Assembly: GCA_025362815.1 (NCBI GenBank)
Contig: JANYFG010000104.1
Location: 1-35,060, forward strand
Direction of reading: 5' to 3'
Origin: Rhodospirillales bacterium
GTDB taxonomy: Bacteria > Pseudomonadota > Alphaproteobacteria > Acetobacterales > Acetobacteraceae
DNA length: 35,060 nucleotides
A program made the position numbers and the translations under genes. A model generated the notes under the pieces. That model was not told the DNA's origin and made no database searches. It worked only from the letters and a program-made list of their open reading frames with translations. Positions 27,509 to 34,960 of the stretch are shown piece after piece; position 1 is the stretch's first letter; each line of letters starts with the position of its first letter.

Positions 27509-28206
27509 CCGGCCTGGTGCGCGTGCGCGGCCTTACGCGGCGTTTCGGCGCAGCGTGTGTGCTGGACAGCCTCGACCTCGATATCGCGCCCGGCGAGATC
27601 GTGGCCCTGCTCGGCCGAAGCGGCGCGGGCAAAACCACCTTGCTGCGCACGCTGGCCGGGCTGGACCCGGCGCCGCCTGACGCCGAAATCGTGTTGCCTC
27701 ACCCTATCTCCATGGTGTTTCAGGAGCCGCGTCTGCTGCCTTGGAAAAGCGTGTGGCGCAACGTGGCGTTGGGACTTTCGGGGCCGGACCCGCGCGGCCG
27801 TGCCGAGGCGGCCTTGCATGAGGTGGGGCTGGGCCAGCGTCTCGATGCCTGGCCGGCCACGCTGTCCGGCGGTGAGGCGCAACGCGTGGCCCTCGCCCGC
27901 GCGCTGGTTCGTGCCCCGCGCCTGCTGCTGCTCGACGAGCCCTTCGCCGCGCTGGACGCGCTGACGCGCATGCGGATGCACGCATTGGTGGGTGATCTGT
28001 GGCGCGCCCATGCGCCCACCACGCTGATGGTGACGCATGACGTGGACGAGGCCGTCCTTCTGGCGGATCGCTGCGTGGTGCTGGAGGGCGGCCGGCTGAC
28101 AACCGACCTGCGGGTGGAACTCGCGTCTCCCCGCCGCCATGGTCACCCTCGGTTTGTCGCGCTGCGACAAAACCTGCTCGCAGCACTTGGGGTCGATGTG
28201 CATTGA
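27505..28206 (+). CDS. ssuB: SsuB-like ABC transporter ATPase
   Basis: A 233-residue ATPase: Walker A GRSGAGKTT (about 38-46), Q-loop MVFQEPRLLPWKSV, signature LSGGEAQRVALARALVR, Walker B LLLLDEPFAALD and the H-loop VTHDVDEAV. The Q-loop wording is typical of the SsuB/TauB/NrtD group. The GTG start overlaps the ssuC stop (GTGA). No periplasmic binding protein or sulfonate monooxygenase is adjacent. It would energise SsuC on the cytoplasmic side. Confidence 0.87.
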   Translation: MTGLVRVRGLTRRFGAACVLDSLDLDIAPGEIVALLGRSGAGKTTLLRTLAGLDPAPPDAEIVLPHPISMVFQEPRLLPWKSVWRNVALGLSGPDPRGRAEAALHEVGLGQRLDAWPATLSGGEAQRVALARALVRAPRLLLLDEPFAALDALTRMRMHALVGDLWRAHAPTTLMVTHDVDEAVLLADRCVVLEGGRLTTDLRVELASPRRHGHPRFVALRQNLLAALGVDVH

Positions 28207-28214
28207 AGCCGCAC

Positions 28215-28321
28215 TAGATCATGATGCGTTTGGGTTGCTTCACCCAAACGCATTGACATGATCGATAAAACAACAAGTTCGAGCCTGATGATTTTGTCGA
28301 CTTTAAATCATCAGGCTCTAA
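28215..28321 (+). repeat. Two-hairpin intergenic repeat, copy D
   Basis: Starts TAGATCATGATGCG eight bases after the ssuB stop. Hairpin 1 is the same perfect 12-bp stem as copy B. The linker ACATGATCGATAAAACAACA is identical. Hairpin 2 pairs GAGCCTGATGATTT with AAATCATCAGGCTC. It sits between convergent genes (ssuB and the cytochrome c) and is placed to terminate both. Confidence 0.9.
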
Positions 28322-28336
28322 CAGCGTCGACATCGC

Positions 28337-28690
28337 TTATTTTAGCGTCACAAGATAGGCCACGACATCGGTACGGTCGGTTTCGCTTGGCACCTTATTG
28401 ATCATCTTGGTGCCTTTCATGACCTCGCCGGGATTGGCGATATAGGCCTTGAGCGTTGCTTCATCCCAGTTTCCCTGGGCGTCCTTGAACGCCTGGCTGT
28501 AATTGAAGCCCTCCACGCTGCCGATCTTCCGGCCGACGATGCCGATCAGATGCGGCGCCTGCAGACTGCGCGGCTGTGCCACCTGATGGCATTGGGAGCA
28601 CACCCGCTTGAACAACGCGGCGCCGTGTTCGGCGTCTTGCGCGAAAGCAGGCGTTGCGAGCAGCGCGAGGAGGATCGGCAAGAAGCGCAT
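28337..28690 (-). CDS. Class I cytochrome c (monohaem electron carrier)
   Basis: A 117-residue exported cytochrome. A signal peptide (MRFLPILLALLATPAFA) precedes the haem site CSQCH (residues 31-35), and Met96 in GTKM is the likely second ligand. The fold resembles cytochrome c2/c550, with GFNYSQAFKD and a closing DVVAYLVTLK. In this operon it would take electrons from SoxAX or FccAB to a terminal oxidase. ATG at 28690 has AAGGA seven bases upstream. An ATG at 28711 overlaps the soxA stop (TGATG) and would add seven residues. Last gene of the operon. Confidence 0.9.
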   Translation of the reverse strand: MRFLPILLALLATPAFAQDAEHGAALFKRVCSQCHQVAQPRSLQAPHLIGIVGRKIGSVEGFNYSQAFKDAQGNWDEATLKAYIANPGEVMKGTKMINKVPSETDRTDVVAYLVTLK

Positions 28691-28710
28691 GGTGAAATCC
28701 TTTGATGTCA

Positions 28711-29481
28711 TCAGGGACGAACGGCAGGGGTCTCGACCACGAGCCCCCGCCCGCGCCCGGCGAGATAGATTTCGATGGCGATCAGTTCGGGCGCATCGGG
28801 GGCAAACGGTGTGGCGCGCACGCCGGTGAGACAGTTGCGGATACGACGATAGAGCGAGCCGAGCGACTGCCATTCCAGCCGATAGAGCGGGTATCCGTTG
28901 GCGTGCCCCTGGGGGATCAGGCTGCCCGCCAATGTCTGCCCGGCCAGTTCATCGTGGCACTGATGGCACGACAGATTGAGCTGGCCAAACTGGGTTGCGT
29001 AAAGCCGCGCGCCTTCGTCGTGGAACGGCTGCATCGGCCCGTCCTGTTGCACGGATACCGGCATGCCGCGCGATTGCAGGCCCAACAGGGCTGTGAGGCT
29101 TAGAAGCGTCTCGCTGTCCTGGTCGAGCCGCTCCTCTCCTTGATGCTCGGTGCGGCACAGTTCGATGCGTTGGGCCAGCGTGACGGGGCGGCCGCGTGCC
29201 GCGTCGAATGCGGGGTAACGGGCGGCCACGCCTTGCATGGATGCCGGCGCGCCGTGGCAGCCGGCGCATGATGTCCCGCCGTCACGCGCCGTCGACCAAA
29301 GGGTTTCACCCTGCTGTACCCACAGGAAAGCCGGATTGACGCTGTCGTCATCCTGCATCGCGCGTGTGGCGGGGCTGGCATCGGTGTAGCCGGACCGGGG
29401 CGGCGGGGCGGCCTGCGCGCTGATGGGGGCGACCGGCACGCCCATCGCCGCCATCAGCGCGCAGGCGGCGACGCGCATCAT
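28711..29481 (-). CDS. soxA: SoxA, dihaem cytochrome of the sulfur-oxidising SoxAX complex
   Basis: A 256-residue exported dihaem cytochrome c. Haem sites are CAGCH (72-76) and CHQCH (172-176). The expected axial cysteines are present: Cys109 in RIELCRTE and the catalytic Cys217 in RIRNCLTGVRA, which in the family is persulfidated. With SoxX it oxidatively joins thiosulfate to the SoxY cysteine in the periplasm. The N-terminal TRAMQDDDSVNPAFLWV block is classical SoxA. The start overlaps the soxZ stop as ATGA. Confidence 0.95.
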   Translation of the reverse strand: MMRVAACALMAAMGVPVAPISAQAAPPPRSGYTDASPATRAMQDDDSVNPAFLWVQQGETLWSTARDGGTSCAGCHGAPASMQGVAARYPAFDAARGRPVTLAQRIELCRTEHQGEERLDQDSETLLSLTALLGLQSRGMPVSVQQDGPMQPFHDEGARLYATQFGQLNLSCHQCHDELAGQTLAGSLIPQGHANGYPLYRLEWQSLGSLYRRIRNCLTGVRATPFAPDAPELIAIEIYLAGRGRGLVVETPAVRP

Positions 29482-29798
29482 TCGATGACGATCGCGGCGC
29501 GTTCGACCTGTTCGGTGCCGTGGTCGTCGGTGAACGCGAAAACGATGGTGCCGGTGTCCTCGGCCACGGCGAAGAACGACAGAAACGGATTGGCGGCGAC
29601 GGCCGGAAACAGCTCCGCCTCCAGCACCACCTGGTTGTTATAGGTGCAGCGGAAACTGTGGATGATATCGCGCGGTATCGGCTGGCCCATCTCGTTGCGG
29701 CGCTGGCCGGATTCCATCGGATGCGAGATCAGCACCTTGATCTCGATCACCTCGCCGCGATGCGCCTTCTTCGGCACGTTGATGAGAACCCGCACCAT
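29478..29798 (-). CDS. soxZ: SoxZ, partner of the SoxY sulfur carrier
   Basis: A 106-residue beta-sandwich protein. The pattern VRVLINVPKKAHRGEVIEIK, ISHPMESGQR, IIHSFRCTYN and FFAVAEDTGTIVFAFTDDHG is that of SoxZ. It forms a heterodimer with SoxY that carries covalently bound sulfur intermediates. No signal peptide, as expected: SoxZ is co-exported with Tat-exported SoxY. The ATG lies five bases after the soxY stop, and its own stop overlaps soxA. Confidence 0.94.
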   Translation of the reverse strand: MVRVLINVPKKAHRGEVIEIKVLISHPMESGQRRNEMGQPIPRDIIHSFRCTYNNQVVLEAELFPAVAANPFLSFFAVAEDTGTIVFAFTDDHGTEQVERAAIVIE

Positions 29799-29803
29799 CG
29801 CAT

Positions 29804-30229
29804 CTATTCCAGACACGCGGCGAGCGTGACGAGCAGATCGACGCTGTCGCTGTAGCAGGTGCCGTCGGTCATTTCGGCGATGGCGATCACCGTCTGCGAC
29901 GTGGCAAGCCTGATACGGGTGGCGATCCGCGGTCTGCCGGTGGCGGGACCAAATCGGAAACTGCCAATGCGGGGCAGGGGGTTTCCCTCGGCGAACACAT
30001 GGATGGCGCGAACCTCGCCCGGCAAGGCGTCGATGCTGGCCGACAGCGCCACGGCGTTGCCGTTCTCCACCAGAACGGGCACGTCGAGCTTGAGCCGGCC
30101 GGGCTTTGGCACTGTGCTGCCGATCACGGATTTGATGGCCTGGGCGACCTCGGCGGGCGTGGCGCGCGCGGGCGCCCAGATGGCCGGCACAAGGCTGCCC
30201 GCGACGATGAGAAAGCCGCGGCGTTTCAT
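29804..30229 (-). CDS. soxY: SoxY-type sulfur carrier with non-canonical C-terminus
   Basis: A 141-residue protein with a Tat signal (KRRGFLIVAGSLVPA) and a SoxY fold: LKLDVPVLVENGNAVALSAS, IHVFAEGNPLPRIGSFRFG and IAEMTDGTCYSDSVDLLV. In known SoxY the chain ends in GGCGG, with the cysteine on a flexible arm that carries sulfur. Here it ends in AACLE; the cysteine, Cys139, keeps its third-from-last position but the glycines are replaced. The TAG stop follows directly, and no other frame restores GGCGG. It follows soxX with an ATGA overlap. Function as carrier is likely but possibly altered. Confidence 0.88.
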   Translation of the reverse strand: MKRRGFLIVAGSLVPAIWAPARATPAEVAQAIKSVIGSTVPKPGRLKLDVPVLVENGNAVALSASIDALPGEVRAIHVFAEGNPLPRIGSFRFGPATGRPRIATRIRLATSQTVIAIAEMTDGTCYSDSVDLLVTLAACLE

Positions 30230-30672
30230 GGCGCGGCCCGCAAGGTGGCGAGATAGGCCACCACATCCTCGATCTGTTCGGCCGACAGGATGGGGCGCCC
30301 CTGGAAGGGTGCCGCCACACGTTCGAGTCCCTCGGTGTTGTAATAGCTCGGCATCACGCCGGCTGGGTTGAGGCGGCGTGCATCCACCACGCGCAGCCGG
30401 ATCTGCCCCTCTGCGAGCCGGCTGCCCACGCCTGCAAGATTTGGCCCGATTCCGCTCTGAAAACGATCGTCGCCGAACGGGCCGGCATGGCACAACACGC
30501 AAAGCGCAACCTGGCGATTGCCCATGAGAGCCTTGCCGCGCAACGCATCGCCCGGTGTGCCGGTCAGCGACGTAGCGATACGGTCTCCCTCGACGGTGAG
30601 GGCGACGGCGGGCGTGGCCAGCAAAAGCAAGGTGGCGAGACAGAGCGTGAGACAGGGCGTGAGATTAGCCAA
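30226..30672 (-). CDS. soxX: SoxX, monohaem subunit of SoxAX
   Basis: A 148-residue exported cytochrome c. After a signal peptide (CLTLCLATLLLLATPAVA) comes the haem site CVLCH (58-62) with Met107 in GVMPSYY as axial ligand. The FGDDRFQSGIGPNLAGVGSR block and the end LSAEQIEDVVAYLATLR match SoxX. The best start is TTG at 30672, eight bases inside the end of fccB, since no ATG or GTG precedes the signal peptide outside the fccB coding region. It pairs with SoxA two genes further on. Confidence 0.9.
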   Translation of the reverse strand: MANLTPCLTLCLATLLLLATPAVALTVEGDRIATSLTGTPGDALRGKALMGNRQVALCVLCHAGPFGDDRFQSGIGPNLAGVGSRLAEGQIRLRVVDARRLNPAGVMPSYYNTEGLERVAAPFQGRPILSAEQIEDVVAYLATLRAAP

Positions 30673-31921
30673 AGGCTTCCGCCGTGATGGCGCGAAACCA
30701 CGCCTCGCCATAGCCCGCCTCGGCGGCACGCATATCGGGCGGTGCGTCGAGCGGGCTGCTGCCGCCGGCGCCATCGATATCGGTGAGCACGCCGGCCACC
30801 GGGCGATAAACGCCCGCCACTGAAATGCCGTAGCCCGGCGCCACCAGGCTGTAGCAGGTGTTGAGCAGCCGCGGCTCGCCCGGTGTGGCACCATCGAGCG
30901 CCCGGATGATGGCGGCGGCACACACCTTCGCCTGGGCATTGGCGGCGAAAGCGGATTTCGGCATGGCGCCGGCGATGGCGGCATCGCCGATCACATGGAT
31001 GTCCGGCTGAAGTTTCGACGCGAAGGTGATGGGGTCGACCGGGCACCAGCCGCTGCGGTCCGCCACCCCCGCCAACGCGGCGATCGCCCCGGCACGCTGG
31101 GGTGGGATGACGTTGGCGACGTCGGCTTTTTGCACGTTGAAATCCGTGGTCAGCGTCATGTTCGCGGGATCCACGCTCGTCACCTTGCCGCCATCGGACA
31201 ACGACACCCATTCGAGCAGGCCGGGATACAACGCGGCCCAGGCCTGCTGAAACAGTTTCTGTTTCGAAAACGCATCTTTCGCATCGAGCAGGATCAGCTT
31301 CGATCGCGGTTTTCGCGTCTTCAGATAATGAGCGATCAGGCTTGCCCGTTCATACGGGCCTGGCGGGCAGCGATAGGGATTCGCGGGGGCAGACATCACC
31401 ACCACGCCGCCATCCGGCATCGCTTCCAGTTGCGCGCGCAACAGAAGGGTTTGCGCACCGGCCTTCCAGGCGTGCGGCATGATCTGCGCCGCTGCCTCCG
31501 AATATCCGGGAAGCGCTGCGTCGTTCAGATCCACACCCGGCGACAGCACGAGGCGATCATATGACAGCGTGGGGCGGCCCTGGAGCGACACGGTCTTTGC
31601 CACAGGGTCCACGCCAGTGGCCATCGCCTGCACGACGGTGACCCCGGCGCGGCCAACGCCCGAGAGATCGAAGATCTGTGCTTCGATCGGACGCAGACCG
31701 GCGATGACGTGATTGCTGAACGGGCACGCAATGTAGGTGGATTGCGCTTCCACCAACGTGACCTGCAGAGACGGCGCGCCGGCGTGCAGCGCGCGCGCCA
31801 CGCTGGCGCCACCGAAGCCGCCGCCGATCACCACCACGCGGCCGGTTGCCGCATGGGCGGCGCGTGCCACGAACGGCATGGCGAGCGCACCCAACGTCGC
31901 GCGGCGTGTGACGACGCTCAT
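30665..31921 (-). CDS. fccB: FccB/SoxF, flavoprotein of flavocytochrome c sulfide dehydrogenase
   Basis: A 418-residue exported flavoprotein. A Tat signal (TRRATLGALAMPFVARAAHA) precedes the FAD-binding VVVIGGGFGGASVARAL (29-45). Cys66 in YIACPFSN is the expected covalent FAD attachment, and Cys185 (NPYRCPPGPYERA) with Cys356 (NTCYSLV) would form the active-site disulfide. The enzyme oxidises sulfide to sulfur and passes electrons to its cytochrome subunit. ATGA overlap with fccA upstream and an 8-base overlap with soxX downstream. Confidence 0.93.
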   Translation of the reverse strand: MSVVTRRATLGALAMPFVARAAHAATGRVVVIGGGFGGASVARALHAGAPSLQVTLVEAQSTYIACPFSNHVIAGLRPIEAQIFDLSGVGRAGVTVVQAMATGVDPVAKTVSLQGRPTLSYDRLVLSPGVDLNDAALPGYSEAAAQIMPHAWKAGAQTLLLRAQLEAMPDGGVVVMSAPANPYRCPPGPYERASLIAHYLKTRKPRSKLILLDAKDAFSKQKLFQQAWAALYPGLLEWVSLSDGGKVTSVDPANMTLTTDFNVQKADVANVIPPQRAGAIAALAGVADRSGWCPVDPITFASKLQPDIHVIGDAAIAGAMPKSAFAANAQAKVCAAAIIRALDGATPGEPRLLNTCYSLVAPGYGISVAGVYRPVAGVLTDIDGAGGSSPLDAPPDMRAAEAGYGEAWFRAITAEAFG

Positions 31922-32208
31922 TTCTGCACCGCCAGCCACGCCGCGATGGCCTTCACCTCGTCGGGATCGAAGCCCCGCACCAGCCGGTTCATCAAGGTTG
32001 CGGGCCGGGCGCCGGAGCGAAACGCCTCCATCGTGGCGGTCAGTTCCGAGGAGTCGCGCCCGGTGATGGACACCATGCCCGCGCCTGATGCGCCGGTGTG
32101 GCAGCCGGAGCAGCTGGAGGCACCCGGCGGCGCCTCCATGGCCCAGCAAAGCCCGGGCAGAAAGAGCCCCGGCAGCACCAGCCCCGTCAGGAAAAGCGCA
32201 AGGCGCAT
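31918..32208 (-). CDS. fccA: FccA-like monohaem cytochrome subunit
   Basis: A 96-residue exported cytochrome c with a hydrophobic signal segment (residues 3-22), haem site CSGCH (33-37) and likely axial Met73 in RPATLMNRLVRGF, the wording of the FccA/c4-type cytochromes. It lies directly before fccB and would be the electron-accepting subunit of that flavoprotein. It also overlaps the molybdenum-hydroxylase gene (TGATG), so it could instead or also serve that enzyme. The upstream open frame is a shadow. Confidence 0.85.
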   Translation of the reverse strand: MRLALFLTGLVLPGLFLPGLCWAMEAPPGASSCSGCHTGASGAGMVSITGRDSSELTATMEAFRSGARPATLMNRLVRGFDPDEVKAIAAWLAVQK

Positions 32209-34379
32209 CAGGCGCGCTTCAGGTCCTGGTCTTTCAACGGCAACGAGCGGATACGCTTGCCCGTGGCGGCGAAGATGGCGTTCATCACGGCGGGCGCTGC
32301 CACCGCGATGGTGGGCTCGCCCACGCCGCCCCAGAACCCGCCGGACGGCACGATCACCGTCTCCACCTTCGGGAATTCCGCCAGACGCATCACCTCGTAG
32401 GTGTCGAAATTCCCCTCGGCGATGCGGCCGTTCTCGATGGTGTTCTCGCTGTAGAGCGCCGCCCCCAGCCCGTAGACGAACGAGCCTTCCACCTGGGCCA
32501 CCACCTGGTCGGGATTGACGACGTAGCCGGGATCGGTGGAAGCCACGATGCGATGGATCTTGAGCACGCCCTTGGGCGACACCGACACTTCCGCCACGGC
32601 GGCGGTGTAGCTGCCATAGCCCATGTTCTGCGCCACGCCGCGGAACACGCCCTCCGGAAGTTTGCTGCCCCAGTCGGCCTTTTCCACAACCGCGTTGAGT
32701 ACGGCCAGGTGTTTCGGGTTCTTGCTCATCATGGCGCGGCGGAACGCCACCGGGTCCTTGCCCGTGGCGTGTGCGAGCTCGTCGATGAAGCATTCCATGT
32801 AGAACGCGTTCTGGTTGGTGTTCACCCCGCGCCAGAACCCCACCGGCACATGGGTATTGCGCATGGCGTGGTCGATCAGCACGTTCGGGATGGCCATGTA
32901 GCCGAATTCGTCGGCGGCCCAGCCCTGGAACTGCGCGGGGTCCACGCCATTGACCAGCGCCGATGGCTGCAGATAGGCGCGGATCGACTGGCCGGAGATG
33001 CGCGCGTGCAGGCTGGTCACGTTGCCGTCCGCGTCCAGCCCGGCCTTCATCTTGGCCATGGTGATTGGCCGGTAGAAGTCGTGCTGCATGTCTTCTTCGC
33101 GGGTCCAGATCATCTTCACCGGCACGCCCGGGATCTGCTTGGCGATCAGCACCGCCTGGCGGGTGAAGTCCTGCTGGCCCCTGCGGCCGAAACCGCCGCC
33201 GAGATGCAGCTTGTTCACCTTCACATTCGACAGCTTCACGCCGCCCGCCTCACCGGCGGCGGCCAGCGACGCGTCGCCGCTTTGGCTGGCGACCCAGATC
33301 TCCACCCGGTCGCCGGCGTCGTCCTTGGTGTAGAGCGCGGTGCAGTTCATCGGCTCCAGACAGGCATGGCTGAGAAATGGCGTGCTGTACACGGCCTCGA
33401 TGGTGCGCGCGGCCTTGGCCATGCCGGCCTCGACATCGCCGAATTTTTGGCCCAGGCCGGCCTCCTTGGCGTCGAGGCCCGTTTTCAGCAGTTCGGCGAT
33501 CGAGGCGCTGCTGACTTTCGCGTTCGGCCCCTCATCCCACACGATCGGCAAGGCTGCGAGCGCCGTTTTGGCGAAGTAGAACTTGTCCGCCACCACGGCC
33601 ACGGTTTGATCGTCCAGCGTCAGAACGTGTCGCACGCCGGGCATCTTCTCGATTTTCGCGGCGTCGAAACGCACGAGCTTGCCGCCGAACACCGGGCATT
33701 GCGCCACCGCGGCGCACAACATGCCGGGCAATGCCACGTCGATGGCGAAGATCTGCTTGCCGGAGAGCTTGTCCACCGTGTCCAGCCGCTTCTTGGGCTG
33801 GCCGATGATGGTCCACTGCGACGGATCCTTGACTTTGGTATCGGTCGGCACCGGCAGTTTCGCCGCGTCGGCCGCCAGTTCGCCATAACGAAGGCTGCGG
33901 CCGGTTGGCGTGTGCGTGACCACCGACATCGCCGCCTTGCATTCGGACACCGGCACGCCCCACCGCTGGGCTGCCGCCGAGATCAGCATGGCGCGGGCCA
34001 CGGCGCCGCCCTTGCGGACATACTCCACCGAGCCGCGAATGCCGCGACTGCCGCCGGTGGACATGTCGCCCCAGGCGCGCTTTGAGGCGAGATTGGCGTG
34101 CGGCGAGATATATTCGGCGCGCACGAATTTCCAGTCGGCATCGAGTTCGTCCGCCACCAACTGCGCCAGGCCGGTGAACGTGCCCTGGCCCATTTCGGAG
34201 CGCGCGATGCGCACCACCACGGTGTCGTCAGGATGGATCACCGCCCAGATTCCGACCTCGCTGGCACCGCCGTCCGCGGCCTGTGCCGGGTTGGCGCCGG
34301 GGATGCCCCAGCCGAGCGAAAAGGCGCCCGCCACGGCGGATGCGATGAAGCCACGGCGCTGCAGGGAGAGACTGCCCAT
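32208..34379 (-). CDS. IorB-like molybdopterin-binding subunit of a xanthine-oxidase-family hydroxylase
   Basis: A 723-residue molybdenum-cofactor subunit. It has a Tat signal (SLQRRGFIASAVAGAFSLGW), so the enzyme is exported folded, as for IorB-type dehydrogenases of the membrane or periplasm. Family blocks include RSEMGQGTFTGLAQLVADEL, LHLGGGFGRRG, GFWRGVNTNQNAFYMECFID and the catalytic Glu688 in GGVGEPTIAVAAP. Family members hydroxylate N-heterocycles or oxidise aldehydes; the substrate is unknown. It lacks an FAD subunit partner, as usual for IorAB, so electrons probably go to a cytochrome such as the next gene product. Confidence 0.88.
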   Translation of the reverse strand: MGSLSLQRRGFIASAVAGAFSLGWGIPGANPAQAADGGASEVGIWAVIHPDDTVVVRIARSEMGQGTFTGLAQLVADELDADWKFVRAEYISPHANLASKRAWGDMSTGGSRGIRGSVEYVRKGGAVARAMLISAAAQRWGVPVSECKAAMSVVTHTPTGRSLRYGELAADAAKLPVPTDTKVKDPSQWTIIGQPKKRLDTVDKLSGKQIFAIDVALPGMLCAAVAQCPVFGGKLVRFDAAKIEKMPGVRHVLTLDDQTVAVVADKFYFAKTALAALPIVWDEGPNAKVSSASIAELLKTGLDAKEAGLGQKFGDVEAGMAKAARTIEAVYSTPFLSHACLEPMNCTALYTKDDAGDRVEIWVASQSGDASLAAAGEAGGVKLSNVKVNKLHLGGGFGRRGQQDFTRQAVLIAKQIPGVPVKMIWTREEDMQHDFYRPITMAKMKAGLDADGNVTSLHARISGQSIRAYLQPSALVNGVDPAQFQGWAADEFGYMAIPNVLIDHAMRNTHVPVGFWRGVNTNQNAFYMECFIDELAHATGKDPVAFRRAMMSKNPKHLAVLNAVVEKADWGSKLPEGVFRGVAQNMGYGSYTAAVAEVSVSPKGVLKIHRIVASTDPGYVVNPDQVVAQVEGSFVYGLGAALYSENTIENGRIAEGNFDTYEVMRLAEFPKVETVIVPSGGFWGGVGEPTIAVAAPAVMNAIFAATGKRIRSLPLKDQDLKRA

Positions 34380-34383
34380 GATC

Positions 34384-34839
34384 TTACGCCTTTCCGGCTG
34401 CGGCAGCGGTGTGAATGGCAGTGCGGATGCGGCCATAGGTGCCGCAGCGGCATATGTTGGTCATCGCCTCGTCGATATCCGCATCGGTCGGTTTCGGCTT
34501 TTCCGCCAGCAGCGCCACCGCCGCCATGATCTGGCCGGACTGGCAGTAGCCGCATTGAGGAACCTCATGCGCGAGCCACGCCACCTGCACGGGATGGCTG
34601 TTATCCGCCGAAATCCCTTCGATCGTGGTGATCTTGCTGTCGGCGATGCTGCCGACCGGGATGGAGCAGGAGCGCATGACGGCGCCATCGATATGCACCG
34701 AGCAGGCGCCGCATTGTGCGATGCCGCACCCGTATTTGGTGCCGGTCAGCCCCACCCACTCGCGCAGCACCCACAGCAGCGGGGTTTCCGGATCGACCTC
34801 CACCTGATGCGCCTGTCCGTTGATGTTCAGGCTGATCAT
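34384..34839 (-). CDS. IorA-like [2Fe-2S] subunit of the molybdenum hydroxylase
   Basis: A 151-residue protein with two [2Fe-2S] clusters. The plant-type ferredoxin cluster uses Cys38, Cys43, Cys46 and Cys58 ([12 protein letters not shown]), and the second uses Cys96, Cys99, Cys130 and Cys132 ([21 protein letters not shown]). It passes electrons from the molybdenum centre of IorB. The ATG at 34839 has GGGAGG about eight bases upstream. It is the first gene of the nine-gene operon; iorB starts four bases after its stop. The 121 bases upstream, before the tandem repeats, hold no strong promoter that I can identify. Confidence 0.93.
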   Translation of the reverse strand: MISLNINGQAHQVEVDPETPLLWVLREWVGLTGTKYGCGIAQCGACSVHIDGAVMRSCSIPVGSIADSKITTIEGISADNSHPVQVAWLAHEVPQCGYCQSGQIMAAVALLAEKPKPTDADIDEAMTNICRCGTYGRIRTAIHTAAAAGKA

Positions 34840-34960
34840 GGAAGAAGCCTCCCTGAATGAATGTTGCGTTTCAGCATCAGCACATGGGCGATACCAGCCT
34901 CCTGCCAACGGCTTTTCGCAACATAGCCCCATCCGAGCTCTTTTGAGAAGCAAAGCCGGC

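Noticed and set aside
29798-29830. Frameshift at the end of soxY hiding a GGCGG tail
   Set aside because: Neither of the other two frames encodes Gly-Gly-Cys-Gly-Gly, and the in-frame stop is followed by a normally spaced soxZ.
32088-34085. Long open frame on the plus strand opposite the molybdenum-hydroxylase gene
   Set aside because: It is a shadow caused by the high GC content. The translation is rich in His, Arg and Gly without any family motif, while the minus strand has clear IorB motifs.
34860-34905. Sigma-54 promoter (TTGGCAGGAGGCTGGT on the minus strand) before iorA
   Set aside because: The -24 GG is present but the expected GC at -12 is GT, so the match is incomplete.
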